In this document: in pieces, positions 11,807 to 22,985 of the stretch
How the letters are laid out: the number at the start of each line of letters is the position of its first letter
Position numbering within the stretch: the stretch's first letter is position 1
Source: Notolepis coatsorum
Lineage: Eukaryota > Chordata > Actinopteri > Aulopiformes > Paralepididae
Direction: 5' to 3'
Length of the DNA: 64,000 nt
NCBI GenBank assembly: GCA_963971535.1
Contig: OZ020589.1
Coordinates: forward strand, 49,953,192-50,017,191
The notes under the pieces: model-generated
Databases searched by the model: none
The model's input: only the letters and a program-made list of their open reading frames with translations
Told to the model about the DNA's origin: nothing
Translations under genes and position numbers: made by a program

Positions 11807-12755
11807 TTAACCCTTTCTCTGCCACGCTTATATCCATCCTTGTAGCCAGTCTGCCAGCTCTATTTGTCTATGGAGATGTTCACCTACTTTGCAGGGCTAT
11901 AACTTTTTAAATTGTATTGCTAAATTGACATTACTATGGCCCATTCAACATCGATTAGCTATCGTTCAGGATGTAAGAACGTTTAACTTTTTCATTCACA
12001 CATTCATACAAAAATACGGTCTAGAGTATAAATATGTTTTTATCGTTTTCTGCAGTATTTCATAGAACGTGAGTTATAGCCATTTATGCATATATTAGAT
12101 CATCAAATGCAGTTTGATAGCGATTGACGCCAGATAAAAAATGTCAATTGTACAAGGTCCCAGACGTTATGATTCATCATGCACGGTTGACCGGAGGGGG
12201 GGTCGTTTATAAGTCTGTGGCCGACGTTAAATCATTCATGTAGTATGGGTGCTATATAGAGCAGAGCAGTTTGTATCGAAAATGGTAAACAAACAGGCTG
12301 AAACTCACCCCAGTCTCCTCTTACCGTTGGGTGATGAGCGTGGAGCAAAAAGATCGCTATTATGGGATGTTGATCTATGCGATCCATTTCCAGGTTGTAT
12401 AATACTATATACATCCAAATAATGTTGTTTATTGAGTTATGGCAACGGATCGATTATCCAGTGTGTCAAGATGGAGTCCGGCAAGCGAAAGCGAGTGGCC
12501 GGAGGGAATAGGGAGACACACCGGCGTCACAATTATCAACATCCGGTTGCAACTCGTCGATCGGCCACCAGGTGGCGGTATTGCAGCGTTGGAGAGTTGA
12601 GCGGAGTCCTACAGCACCCGTCAAGGATGGGTGAAATATGAATACCATGACAGAAATTTGAAATATTGATCTCAAAGACGCTGTAAAACGTCATTGGCAG
12701 ATTACGCATGGCGAGGAATGACGTCTTAACACGTCATCGGCGGAGAAAGGGTTAA
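11807..12755 (+). mobile_element. TTAA MITE family member nested inside another member
   Basis: TTAA occurs at 11807-11810 and 12752-12755. The TIRs read TTAACCCTTTCTCTGCC and, inverted, TTAACCCTTTCTCCGCC. The empty target is visible at 47690-47693 (cgctatattaaaaaatgc). The element is about 0.95 kb and non-coding. It carries the family motif with a CTCF-like core at 12565-12576. Confidence 0.9.
12565..12576 (+). promoter_or_regulatory. CTCF-like core motif (perfect to CCASYAGRKGGC)
   Basis: The sequence CCACCAGGTGGC is preceded by GG and followed by GG. It sits in the 3' half of the nested MITE. Confidence 0.5.
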
Positions 12756-13085
12756 AAATTCCAACTGTACATGCGCGGATGAATGGGGGGAGGGGGTCGT
12801 TTATAATTCCGTGATCGTCAGTAAATGCTTTATGTAGTATGGGTGATATATTGATCAGAGCAGTTTGCATTAATAATAATAAACAATCACGCTGAAAATG
12901 ACGTCAGCATCCTCTTACCGATGAGACTGGAGGAAAAAGATCCCTCTTATTTGACGTGGATCGACTAGATCCATTTCCGGTTTGTATAATAATAATAAAC
13001 GCCCAAATCATATCGATTATTGAGTTATGGCAGCGATCCATATGTACGGATGTGTGTCTAGAGTCCCGCAACAATATGTGAGTGC

Positions 13086-13513
13086 CGGACGCATTTCCCC
13101 GGTGCACGGAACTGGAAATGTAGTGGGGAAAGAATAGACGCGGCCTGGGCAGCCAGAGCATCTAATTGTACTAACAGCACTATATAATCCATTTCAGAAG
13201 CAGAACGCACACAATAAGTTCCGGGGTTTTAAAGTCGTATTTGGGGGCAATTAACCAATGGTAGGCTTTTTTTTTTTTTTTTTGGTAATAATTTCTTATT
13301 TCGGTAAGAGTGCTCTCGACCACTCTTATAATTTGTTCTTGCCTGAGAAAAAAGCAACAATAAGAAAATGTTGCTGAATCCCAGGTAAGAACAAAGTAAG
13401 AGGAAATGCTAGTTAAGAACGAAATCTGTTCTTATATCGCTTCATGCATGAGGCCCATTGACTTCGGTGTTGGCACTCTAGCCCATATGGTCAAAGGGGC
13501 GTGGCACTCAGTG
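13086..13513. other. No gene seen; T-rich tract
   Basis: A 19-base T run occurs near 13267, followed by a short inverted stretch around gttcttgcctgag and aggtaagaac. I could not assign this segment. Confidence 0.4.
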
Positions 13514-14450
13514 TTAACACTATGATCGCCGGGGATGGGTTTACACGTCATTCCTAGCCATGCTCATTCTGCCGAAGACGCCGTAACTCGTCTTTGATGT
13601 CAATATTTCAAAAATCTGTCATCAAAATCATATTTCCTTTCCGGAGCCCTGAGATGTACTGGTGAGCTCCACTCAACTGTCTAACGGTTCGAGAGCGCCA
13701 TCTGGTGGCCGATCGGCAGAAAAACAGGAAGTGCCCATCCATATGTGCTCCGGGCACTCGCGATCGGTAGCCGGACTCCATCTCAACACACTGGATGATC
13801 AAGCGCTCGCCCTAACTCAATAAACAACGTTATTTGGACGTATATAGTATTATACAACCTGGAAATGGTTCATCAGGATCAACATCCCATAATCGAAAAC
13901 GGTCTACTCCATGCTGATCGTCCAACGGCGCGAGGAACATACGGTAAGATTCAGCGTTATATTCTAACGTGTTCCATATAAACTGCTATGATGAACATAT
14001 GACCCACTCTGGATGAATCATCTAACGCTGCCCACGGAATTATAAACGATCCCCCGCCCATCCGGTCATCATCAGATCATACGTAGATCATTCTAGAAGT
14101 ACGTCCAGTTGAAATGTTTCATCTTGCGCCGATCGCTACCAAACTGTATTTCATCATCAATATAATGCATTTGGAGCTATAAATCACGTTCTGAAGAAAG
14201 CTGCAGAAAACGATAAAAACATACTTATACTTTAGACCATATTTTAGTATGAATATGTGAATGAAAAAGTTTAACGTTGCTACACCCTGAACAATACATA
14301 TAGGACATTGAATGGGCCATAATAATGACAATGTAGCAATAGAATTTAAAAAGTTATAGCCCTGCAAAGAAGGGGAACTTCTCCATAGACAAATAGAGCT
14401 GGCGAGGGATGGTAAATTATGAATTTAACCCATGGCGATCAAAGTGTTAA
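13514..14450 (-). mobile_element. TTAA MITE family member, inverted
   Basis: TTAA flanks lie at 13514-13517 and 14447-14450. The outer bases are TTAACACTATGATCGCC and, inverted, TTAACACTTTGATCGCC. Order and strand of the internal blocks are reversed relative to 11807-12755. An L1-type RT fragment begins directly after the right TTAA. Confidence 0.88.
13697..13708 (-). promoter_or_regulatory. CTCF-like motif, extended match
   Basis: The minus strand reads GGCCACCAGATGGCGCT over 13694-13710, one of the three longest matches in the window. Confidence 0.55.
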
Positions 14451-14500
14451 GAAGGATAAAGACCCCATAAACTGCTCCTCTTATCGAGCTGTGAATCTTA

Positions 14501-15460
14501 TTAACCCTTTATCTGCCAGGGATTATTCTGATCTTAATCCCCTATCTGCCAGCGCTGTAAATCTATGGGGATGTTCCCCTTCTTTGCAGGGCTATAACTT
14601 TTTAAATTGTATTGCTAAATTGACATTACTATGGCCCATTCAACATCAAGTATCTATCGTTTAGGATGTAGCAACGTTCTACTTTTTCATTCACATATTC
14701 ATACTAAAATACGGTCTAAAGTATAAATATGTTTTTATCGTTTTCTTGCAGCATTCTGCAGAACGTGATTTATAGCCCTAAATACATTATATTACATCAT
14801 CAAATGTAGTTTGATACCGATTGACGTCATATTAAAACTTTCAATTGTGCAAGGTCCTAAGCGTCATGCCTCATCATCTGCTGGTGACCGGAGGGGGGGG
14901 GGGGGTTTATAAGTCTGTGGCCGACGTTAAATCATTTATGTAGTATGGGCGATATATATATCAGAGCAGATTATACGTTTAAATATAATCAAACACGCTG
15001 AAACTCACCTCAGCTTCCTCCTAGCGTTGGGCGATCAGCGTCGAGTAGAAAGTTCTCTATTATGGGATGTTGATATATGCGATCCATTTCCAGGTTGTAT
15101 AATAATATATACGTCCAAATCATGTTGTTTATCGAGTTATTTGCAACCGATCGATGTCCAGTGTATCAAGATGGAGTCCTGCTAACGATAGCGAGTGCCC
15201 GGACGAAATATGGGCGAGCACCACTTCCGGAGCGTCACTTCCTGTTTGGGCGATCCGCCGATCGGCCACCAGATCGCGCTCTTGAACAGTTGGAGAGTTG
15301 AGAGGAGATCAACAGGGGATCTCAAGACTCTGTGGGTAAAATATGATTGCCATCACAGATTTTTGAAATATTGATCTCAAAGACGCCTTACGGCGTCATT
15401 GGCAGATCACGCATGGCGGAGAATGACGTGGGAACACGTCATTGGCGAATAAAGGGTTAA
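14501..15460 (+). mobile_element. TTAA MITE family member inserted in a LINE fragment
   Basis: TTAA lies at 14501-14504 and 15457-15460, with ends TTAACCCTTTATCTGCC and, inverted, TTAACCCTTTATTCGCC. Removing the element and one TTAA restores continuous L1-like coding, a second kind of empty-site proof. Confidence 0.9.
15266..15277 (+). promoter_or_regulatory. CTCF-like core, one mismatch
   Basis: The sequence is CCACCAGATCGC: C replaces G at the tenth base, which would be expected to weaken binding. The flanking GG and GCT are kept. Confidence 0.35.
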
Positions 15461-15657
15461 TGTGGACAATAAAATATTAGCTAAAGAGTTTGTCCTCCCA
15501 CAGTAATATCTAAAGAACCGCCATTCCTTTACAAATATTCGTAGATTGTTAAGCATTATTGGTTTACCATGCTCTCAAATAATCCCTGAGGTAGTGGTTT
15601 CTCTGGACGCGGAAAAAGCCTTTGATAGAGTGGAGTGGGACTATTTGTTCTTTACAT

Positions 15658-16247
15658 TAACACATTGGACGCCAACAACGTGATAATTCGTTATTGCCCG
15701 CCATGCGTTGAACGCCAACGACGTGATAATTCGTTGTTGGGATCAATATTTCATTTTTTCGCCAAGGCATTCATAATTCATCCAGCCTCCCTGTGGGACT
15801 GCAGCTGCACCCTGTCTGATATTGCAACGCCTCAATACCGCCACCTGGTGGATGATTGGGCGAGTTACACTCCACGCCAAACCGGAAGTGGCGCTGGTGC
15901 ATAGAGGAAATCCCTCTGGCAGTAATATCTTGTTACGTGGGTCCAGACAAACACTTGAGTGCATCGGATCGCTTTCTAAACGAAACGGGAAATGGATCTA
16001 GCAGATCGAAGTCAAATAATTGGAATATTTTTCCTCCAGTCTCATCGGCGAACGGTAAGAGGAATATAACTTTATTTTCAGCCCGATTGTTTATTCATTT
16101 CACGCCAATCCATCTGTTCAACATATCAACCCATACTAAATAAAGCCGTTACTGACGATCAAGGAATTATAAACGACCCCCCCCCCCCTTTCCTTCACGC
16201 ATGATGAAGCATAATGTATACCGATCATATACATTTGAATTGTTTAA
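15658..16247 (-). mobile_element. TTAA MITE family member, truncated
   Basis: A TTAACACATTGGACGCC terminus begins inside the L1-like RT fragment. Internal family blocks run in minus orientation, including a repeated motif (aacgtgataattcgtt, then acgacgtgataattcgtt) near 15676 and 15718. No right TTAA end is found; similarity is lost near 16247. Confidence 0.7.
15840..15851 (-). promoter_or_regulatory. CTCF-like core motif (perfect)
   Basis: The minus strand reads CCACCAGGTGGC, followed by GG. Confidence 0.5.
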
Positions 16248-17000
16248 TATAGCGTCTATTGTTACCTAATTTTATGTAGATTACCACCTAAATTGTACCA
16301 TATTCAAATGTCCAACAGATGGACCCAGACGCAAATTTTTGGATTTGAGTTACAGACCAGATAATGACATCCATCTCTTTCTCTTTTTTTATTTTTTTAT
16401 TTTTTTATTATCTATTTTTTGGTTCCCATATTACGCATCGGGCCCCACTAAGTTTTATAATGTGGGACTATTTGTGAATACAAAAGGACACTGCTATTTC
16501 CCTACCTTTCTTTCTGAAGGTGTTTTATTTTATTTTTTATTTATATTGCTCCATGTATTATGGCAACTGGGGTTATTCGTTAATATAAAATACCACGGTA
16601 GTGACAAAATATATTTTCGGCTACCTTGACAAAGCATGGTACTGTAGGTTGCATGCACTGCAATAGGGATATACCCTTTTTCTTTTATATTATTGTTGTT
16701 TGCTTAGCTAAAGGTTTGTTTAGGTTAGCCTGGTAGGACCAGGGTTCCATTGAGGTCTAGAGAGAAGCTACAAAAGCTTGGGCTTTTTTTGGTTGTCCTA
16801 GAGATGACATGGGGGGATATTGGGGAGGGGGGGTATATTGGGGAGGGGGGGTCAATGTGTTGTTTATGTTCTGGTTTGTTTTTTTTGTCTCCGTTTCACA
16901 TCTTCTCTTGCTCTGAGGTCACACAACTGTTCTTTTTTCATACATTTTACCTGTGCAAATGTGTATACAGGGTTTTTCATATTTTCTCCAGTGATTCAGG
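16248..17000 (+). other. Probable 5' region of the L1-type element; no coding sequence recognised
   Basis: T-rich stretches and repeated gggga/ggggg blocks (about 16810-16855) precede the ORF2 start at 17001. I cannot find an ORF1 here, so the element may be 5'-truncated or have lost ORF1. Confidence 0.4.
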
Positions 17001-17103
17001 ATGGTGACACCCTCCACTACAACCTCGAAAGTTAAGGGTTGCCAAGTCAACCTTATCAGTTGGAATGTCAAAGGACTGAACCATCCACTCAAGTGTACTA
17101 AGG

Positions 17104-17600
17104 CAGTGTTTCTCAACTGGTGGGTCGCGACCCAAAAGTGGGTCGCGGAGCCATTTTGAGTGGGTCGCGGATGTGTGTAAAAAAAAAAAAAAAAAGTTAA
17201 AAGTATTTTTTTTTTTCTCTCACTACCTATCTTTGTGAAAGTGGCTTCTCAGCTCTGGTCTAGCTGAAGACAAAGCGGAGGAACAGATTGGACATTGAGC
17301 ATGACCTCAGAATTGCTTTGTCTACCATCACCCCAGACTTTGAGACTCTTGTCAGGAGCAAACAACATCCCCAGTTATCCCATTAGTTCCCTGCATGTTA
17401 AGCTAAGAAGTCTGCTAAGAAGGATATATTATTTATTACTATTATTATTTTATTTCATTGTGTTTTTAGCCCTTAGTTGCACTTTTGTTGCAACCCTAGT
17501 TATCCCATTAGTTCCCCCAAACGTACTGTATGTCTGTTATGTTAAGCTAAGAAGTCTGCTAAGAAGCATAATTATTTATTATTATTATTATTATTATTTA

Positions 17601-17687
<87 letters not shown>

Positions 17688-18142
17688 TAATTTCATTGGG
17701 TTTTTAGCCCTAGTTGCACTTTTGTTGCAACCCCAGTTATCCCATTAGTTCCCCCAAACTTAGGTATGTTATGTTAAGCTAAGAAATCTGCTAAGAAGCA
17801 TATTATTTATTATTATTTTATTTCATTGGGTTTTTAGCCCTAATTGCACTTTTGTTGCAACCCCAGTTATCCCATTAGTTCCCCCAAATTTAGGTCTGTT
17901 ATGTTAAGCTAAGAAATCTGCTAAGAAGCATATATTATTTATTATTATTTTATTTCATTGGGTTTTTAGCAATAGTTGCACTTTTGTTGCACTTTTTTGT
18001 GTTTATTTCATATTTTGAAAGATTGCGTATTACTGCAATTTAATTTTTTTTACATAAATCATAGTGGTTAAAAATGTTGGGTCGCGACTTAATGACTAAG
18101 GAAAATGTTGGGTCCCGAGGCTAGACCAGTTGAGAACCACTG
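17104..18142. mobile_element. hAT non-autonomous element in L1 ORF2
   Basis: The TIRs are CAGTGTTTCTCAACTGGT at 17104 and, inverted, CAGTGGTTCTCAACTGGT ending at 18142. An exact 8-bp target duplication, TACTAAGG, lies at 17096-17103 and 18143-18150. The GGGTCGCGACCC-type end sequence resembles Zaphod/Charlie-like hAT elements of vertebrates. No transposase is encoded; the interior is tandem repeats and (ATT)n. Confidence 0.95.
17395..17995. repeat. Tandem repeat of about 120-140 bp with variable (ATT)n
   Basis: Four units each contain ttaagctaagaa, then a run of tta, then gggtttttagccctagttgc and cagttatcccattagttccc. The second unit holds an ATT array of more than 100 bp (about 17575-17687). 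Confidence 0.9.
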
Positions 18143-21100
18143 TACTAAGGTATTGTCTCATCTTTTGCACCTTAAGGTGAATATAGCTTTTCTTCAAGAA
18201 ACTCATCTGAGAAATGCATCGCACTTGAGAATTAAGAGAAATTGGGTTGGTCAATTGTTCCATTCAACATTTAACAATACAGCACGGGGTGCTGCGATTC
18301 TCATTCATAAATCTACCCCATTTATTGTCTCAAGTGTAAACACTGATCCACAGGGTCGCTATGTGGTAGTGGTGGGCTCATTATATAATACCCCTCTAAT
18401 TTTGGCAAATGTATACGCCCCTAATTGGGATGATAGTACATTCTTCAAAAAATTCCTTTACTCCTTGCCCAATGTAGATACGCATCAGCTGATCCTTGGG
18501 GGAGATATGAATACCACAATGGACCCAGTGTTGGATAGATCTTCAATAAGATCCCGTGTTATATCAAGATCCTCTGTGGTCCTAAAATCCTACTTGGAGT
18601 TATATGGTGCTGTTGATGCTTGGCGATCTCTCTATCCATTAGCTAGACAATATTCTTTCTTCTCTCCTGTCCACCAAACGTATTCACGGATTGATTATTT
18701 TTTTGTTGATAAAAAACTGTTTCCTAATGTTAAGACCTGCACATATAATAGCATAGTAATTTCGGATCACAGTCCCCTTACTTTAGAGCTCAACTTTCCA
18801 AACCAGCACTCGGCTTACACGTGGCGCCTTAGTCCTCTACTACTGTCAGATAACGGTTTTGTCCAACATATTTCTGAGCAAATTGACATTTTCTTTGAAA
18901 CAAATATGACTGCTGATGTAACATTCGGCACTATTTGGGAGAGCTTAAAGGCATTTCTACGGGGCCATATAATTTCGTATTGTTCGTTTATCAGAAAGCA
19001 GAAAGAAAAGCGCTTAACTGAACTAGCAGATCTCATTAAGAAGCTGGATCAGCAGCACTCAATGGCACCGTCGCCAGACCTTTATAAACAAAGACTAAAC
19101 TTGCAAACGGAATTCAATCTACTCTCCACTAAGCAGACGGAACAGCGGATGCATAGATCCAGACAGTCATGGTATGAGCATGGGGACAAACCATCCAAGA
19201 TCTTAGCTCACCAAATTCGTAAATCGGAGGCTTTGCACATGATCCCTGAAATTGAAACCCAATCTGGACACCCCTCTAAGGACCCTAAAGTAATAAATGA
19301 GAGTTTCCAACATTTCTATTCTAAACTTTATAATTCGGACTCGTTAAAAAACCCTGAAGTGTTTGATGCATTTTGTGAGGGCCTGGTGTTTCCAACTTTG
19401 GGGGACGATGACGGAAGTGAACTTGATCAGCATATCACCTTAGAAGAAATTAAATTGGCGATCAAATCAATGCAGTCTGGTAAATCACCCGGTCCAGATG
19501 GCTTTCCGGCGGAATTTTTTAAGGTATTTAGTGACAAATTGTCTCCGCTCTTGCTGGACATGTACTCGGAATCCTTCGACTCGGGATGCCTGCCTCCCAC
19601 TCTCCAGCAAGCGACAATTTCACTTATGTTAAAATCAAACAAGGACCCATTGCAATGTTCGTCGTATCGCCCAATATCACTTTTGAATGTCGACTGTAAA
19701 ATACTATCTAAAACTCTAGCTCTCAGATTAGAACATGTGTTACCTTCTATGATATCCCCGGATCAGACAGGATTTGTAAAGGGCAGACAGGGCTTCTTTA
19801 ATTTGCGTAGGCTATTTAATATTTTATATACCCCTTCACCCTCGACACCTGAGATTGCTCTGTCATTAGATGCTGAAAAGGCGTTCGATAGGGTGGAGTG
19901 GGATTATTTGCTTTTTACTCTTGGAAAATTCGGTCTAGGTGAAAGGTACATTTCGTGGGTAAGGCTCTTGTATAACTCACCCATGGCCCGTGTCAAGACA
20001 AACAATGTATGTTCCCCTTATTTCCCACTGAATCGTGGAACCAGACAAGGATGCCCATTGTCCCCTCTCCTGTTTGCAATCGCTATAGAACCTTTAGCTA
20101 TGAAGTTGCGAGCGGAAGACAGGATCAGGGGAATCCATAGGGCTGGCCTAGAACACAAATTATCCCTCTATGCTGACGACCTGTTACTTTATGTGTCTGA
20201 CCCTTTGGAATCGCTTCCCCATGCTCTTACCATTTTCAGAGATTTCGGCTGTATCTCTGGATATAAATTGAACATGCATAAAAGCGAGTTGTTAGCCGTT
20301 AACAGTGAAGCTGAGGAGATCTCATTTGAGGCATTTCAATTTAAGGTAGCGGATCATCTGACTTATCTAGGCATCAAGGTCACTCGCTTACATAAAAATC
20401 TATACGAGAAAAATTTCGCACCACTCCTGGAGCGTACTAAATCAGATCTTCAAAGATGGGATAGGCTTCCCTTATCACTAATTGGTCGTGTTAACGTTGT
20501 TAAAATGAATGTCCTGCCCAAATTTTTATATATCTTTCAGTGCGTCCCAATTTATTTACCGAAACAATTCTTTAACACACTAGATAAACAGATTTCGGCA
20601 TTCATTTGGAATGGCAAACTTCCAAGGATTAGGAAGCCATTTTTACAAGAGGTGAAACGGTCAGGGGGGCTGGCCTTGCCAAATTTTCAATTTTATTATT
20701 GGGCAGCAAACGCACGCAATATTCTTTACTGGATGGGGGATCGGTCGACTGAGACTCCAGCGTGGTTGCATATTGAGTCCTCTCACTGCGGAAAAACCTC
20801 ATTGCAAGCTTTGATTAGCTCAGCTCTTCCATTAAAATTGGATGCATACCGACATAACCCGTCTCGGGCACCAATCCCTTGCAATCATATGTTCCCACCG
20901 TCCCTATTGGACTCTGCTTTTAAGATCTGGAGCAATAAGGGTATATCTAGTTTTAAAGATCTGTATATTGACAATGTTTTTGCCTCATTTACTCAGCTGA
21001 CTCAAAAGCACGACATCCCCCGGACTCATTTCTTCCGCTATATGCAAATTCGTGACTTTGTATGCAACAGATATCCTACATTTCGCAACTTGCCTGAAAA

Positions 21101-21800
21101 AACAACTTTAGATGAATTTCTAGATGTTAATGTATATAGAAGGGGAGCGATTGGAGTATTGTATGATATATTGTCGACCCTATATTCCCCCTCTCTCACT
21201 ATTATCAAATCACATTGGGAGGATGATCTGTCTGTAGAATTTTCGGATGAACAATGGCAATCTATTCTCCGGAATGTTCACTCTTCCTCAATATGTGCCA
21301 GACATGGGCTCATACAGTTTAAGGTGCTACACCGTCTACATTTCTCAAAGGAGAAGTTGGCTAAGTTTTATCCAGGGACAGATCCTTTGTGCAATAGGTG
21401 CAAGACGATGACAGGTTCTCTCGTTCATACATTCTGGATGTGTCCAAATCTATATAATTATTGGACATCTATATTTGATACTTTTTCTGCAATATTTGGA
21501 ACCAAAATTGACCCTTCCCCTATAATCGCAATCTTTGGAGTGGCACCAGAGGATATACCTATTCACATAAAACACTCGAAAATCATTGCTTTTTCTACTT
21601 TAATTGCTAGGCGTTTAATACTTATGATGTGGAAGCAGGAGGCCTCTCCCACACATGTCCAATGGACCAGAGATGTAATGGGGTTCCTGCACTTGGAAAA
21701 GATGAGATGCACCTTAGGAGGCTCTACGGATAGATTCTATAAGACATGGCAACCCTTTTTGACGTATATGGAGAATGAAAGATTGGGTACACTCCCATAG

Positions 21801-22122
21801 TGGAATCTATGAGACTATGTTGGGACCTCGGAGCAAGTTGAAGATGTGAATTTGTTTTTGTTTCGTTATGTTTGCATTTTCTGTTAGTTTAGTGTTTGCC
21901 TAATGTGAGTCTGAGTTGAATCTGGGAGGGGGGGGGTGGGCTGGTGGGAGGGAACTGGTGGGGGGATGGGCTGGTGGGAGGGAACTGGTGGGAGGGAGAG
22001 GGAGTGGGGGTGGGGGGCTGGGCGAAAGAACCAAAATGGATGATTCTATATTTTGACACTGACCATATCATGTATGTATCCATGCTGGTTGAAAATGAAA
22101 ATAAAACTATCAAAAAAAAAAT
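21801..22122 (+). other. L1 3' UTR with G-rich tract and A-rich tail
   Basis: From 21924 to 22022 the plus strand is a G-rich duplicated block (ggctggtgggagggaactgg occurs twice) with many GGG runs. It ends in aataaaactatc and an A run at about 22113. G-rich 3' UTRs are known from L1 elements. No clear target duplication was found. Confidence 0.65.
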
Positions 22123-22316
22123 ATATATAGCGTGTATAGGAAAGAAACGCCAATCGATAATCTATCATATGCTTCAGGGCCTATAACTCGCGTTTTTGGA
22201 ATTACAGCAGAAAACCTTAAAAACATACTTATATTCTACAACAATGTATGAATGAAAAAATATAGCGTTCCCACATCCGGAACGATAGATACCCGATGTT
22301 GAATGGGCTACCACGA
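22123..22316 (-). mobile_element. TTAA MITE family fragment
   Basis: Minus-strand similarity to the family core (gcccattcaacatcgggtat, atttttttattcatacattg, aagtatgtttttaaggtttt). Both ends are missing. Confidence 0.6.
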
Positions 22317-22672
22317 CAGCTATGAGCTAACTAACGTTACAAGCTCAAACACCTTATAACTACTACTATTGTCGTGTCCATATTTTCCCTGGCAGAATAC
22401 TTGTGAGGACAAAGGTATACAAAGAGGAGAGAACCATTTTAAATCGGGCATTCATGCCGGCTAACAAGCTAGACGTCGCGGCATGTTGTTAGCACAATAG
22501 CTACCAAGCTAAGCTATGTTAGCTTCTAACGTTGTATACACAATACGTACAACGACACAATGATTTACATTATTACAAATATGGTAACGTGGTTGTGGCT
22601 TTTACAAATAGTGGTTAGCTTTAGAGATGGATGGCTATGATCACGGAGCAATAGTGTTAGGTGAAACAGATA
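22317..22672 (-). mobile_element. Half of a foldback (MULE-like) element
   Basis: It matches the right arm and centre of the foldback elements at 51982-53273 and 57197-58488 (actattgtcgtgtcc, agaggagagaacca, atcgggcattcatgccggc, acaatacgtacaacgacac, gtggcttttacaaatagtgg). It ends in gtgttaggtgaaacagatac before the terminal GCGTG repeat, so only one arm survives. Confidence 0.75.
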
Positions 22673-22734
22673 CATTTTCATTCATCACTCTTCGGCTAGT
22701 AGTAGCAAGGCTCTCTGCTTCCTGCCACTAACTA

Positions 22735-22961
22735 TTTATACTCTGGACGGTATTTTAGTATGAATGTGTGAATGAAAAAGTAAAACGTTCATACACCCTG
22801 AACAATAGCTAATCGATGTTGAATGGGCCATAGTAATGTCAATTTAGCAATACAATTTAAAAAGTTATAGCCCTGCAAAGTAGGTGAACATCTCCATAGA
22901 CAAATAGAGCTGGCAGTGATCAAACATTGATGGATATAAGCGTGGCAGAGAAAGGGTTAAT
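22735..22961 (-). mobile_element. TTAA MITE family fragment with intact end
   Basis: The right end reads gcgtggcagagaaagggttaa and finishes at TTAA near 22955-22958. It covers about the first 220 bp of the family, inverted. Confidence 0.75.
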
Positions 22962-22985
22962 AAAGTTTTCAATCAATCAGTAAAA
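22955..22985 (+). repeat. LINE 3' tail with TCAA repeats
   Basis: The sequence taataaagttttcaatcaatc matches the tail near 38970-39000 (taataaagttttaaatcaatc). It appears the MITE landed at a TTAA in this older tail. Confidence 0.4.

Larger units (their letters stand above)
11512..13085 (+). mobile_element. TTAA MITE family member, outer copy, split by an inner member
   Basis: 11528-11806 and 12756-13050 align with the copy at 46851-47900 (gagatgttcacc, gcagggctataactttttaa, gatacacgctata, then tcgtttataattccgtgatc). The left terminus is decayed (ccctgccaccactctaag), and the right part fades after about 13085. The inner insertion sits at a TTAA that is empty at 47690-47693. Confidence 0.75.
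14451..15657 (+). pseudogene. L1-type LINE reverse transcriptase fragment split by a TTAA MITE
   Basis: 14451-14500 encodes KDKDPINCSSYRAVNLIN, and 15461-15657 continues as VDNKILAKEF, then SLDAEKAFDRVEWDYLFFT. Both align with the RT of the L1 at 18105-21800 (KDPLQCSSYRPISLLNVDCK, SLDAEKAFDRVEWDYLLFT). The two halves join exactly across the MITE at 14501-15460. The fragment stops at another TTAA insertion at 15658. It is an older relative of the downstream L1. Confidence 0.85.
17001..21800 (+). pseudogene. L1-type non-LTR retrotransposon ORF2 (endonuclease-reverse transcriptase), split by a hAT insertion
   Basis: The natural start is the ATG at 17001, which leads into the endonuclease motif SWNVKGLN. 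Coding stops at the hAT element (17104-18142) and resumes at 18151 to the stop at 21800. An ORF call starting at 18105 takes its first 13 residues from the hAT. Numbered from 18105, the landmarks are: FLQETHL (29-35), GGDMN and SDHSPL of the APE-type endonuclease, SGKSPGPDGFPAEFF, SLDAEKAFDRVEWDYL (near 585-600, RT motif A), [20 protein letters not shown] (near 689, catalytic), and a C-terminal CCHC knuckle CNRCKTMTGSLVHTFWMCP (near 1095). Apart from the hAT I see no stop or frameshift in about 3.75 kb, so it was probably active recently. The protein nicks DNA and primes reverse transcription at the target. Confidence 0.92.

Noticed and set aside
17295-17690. A 131-codon ORF ending in poly-Ile
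   Set aside because: It is translated from the (ATT)n array in the hAT element.
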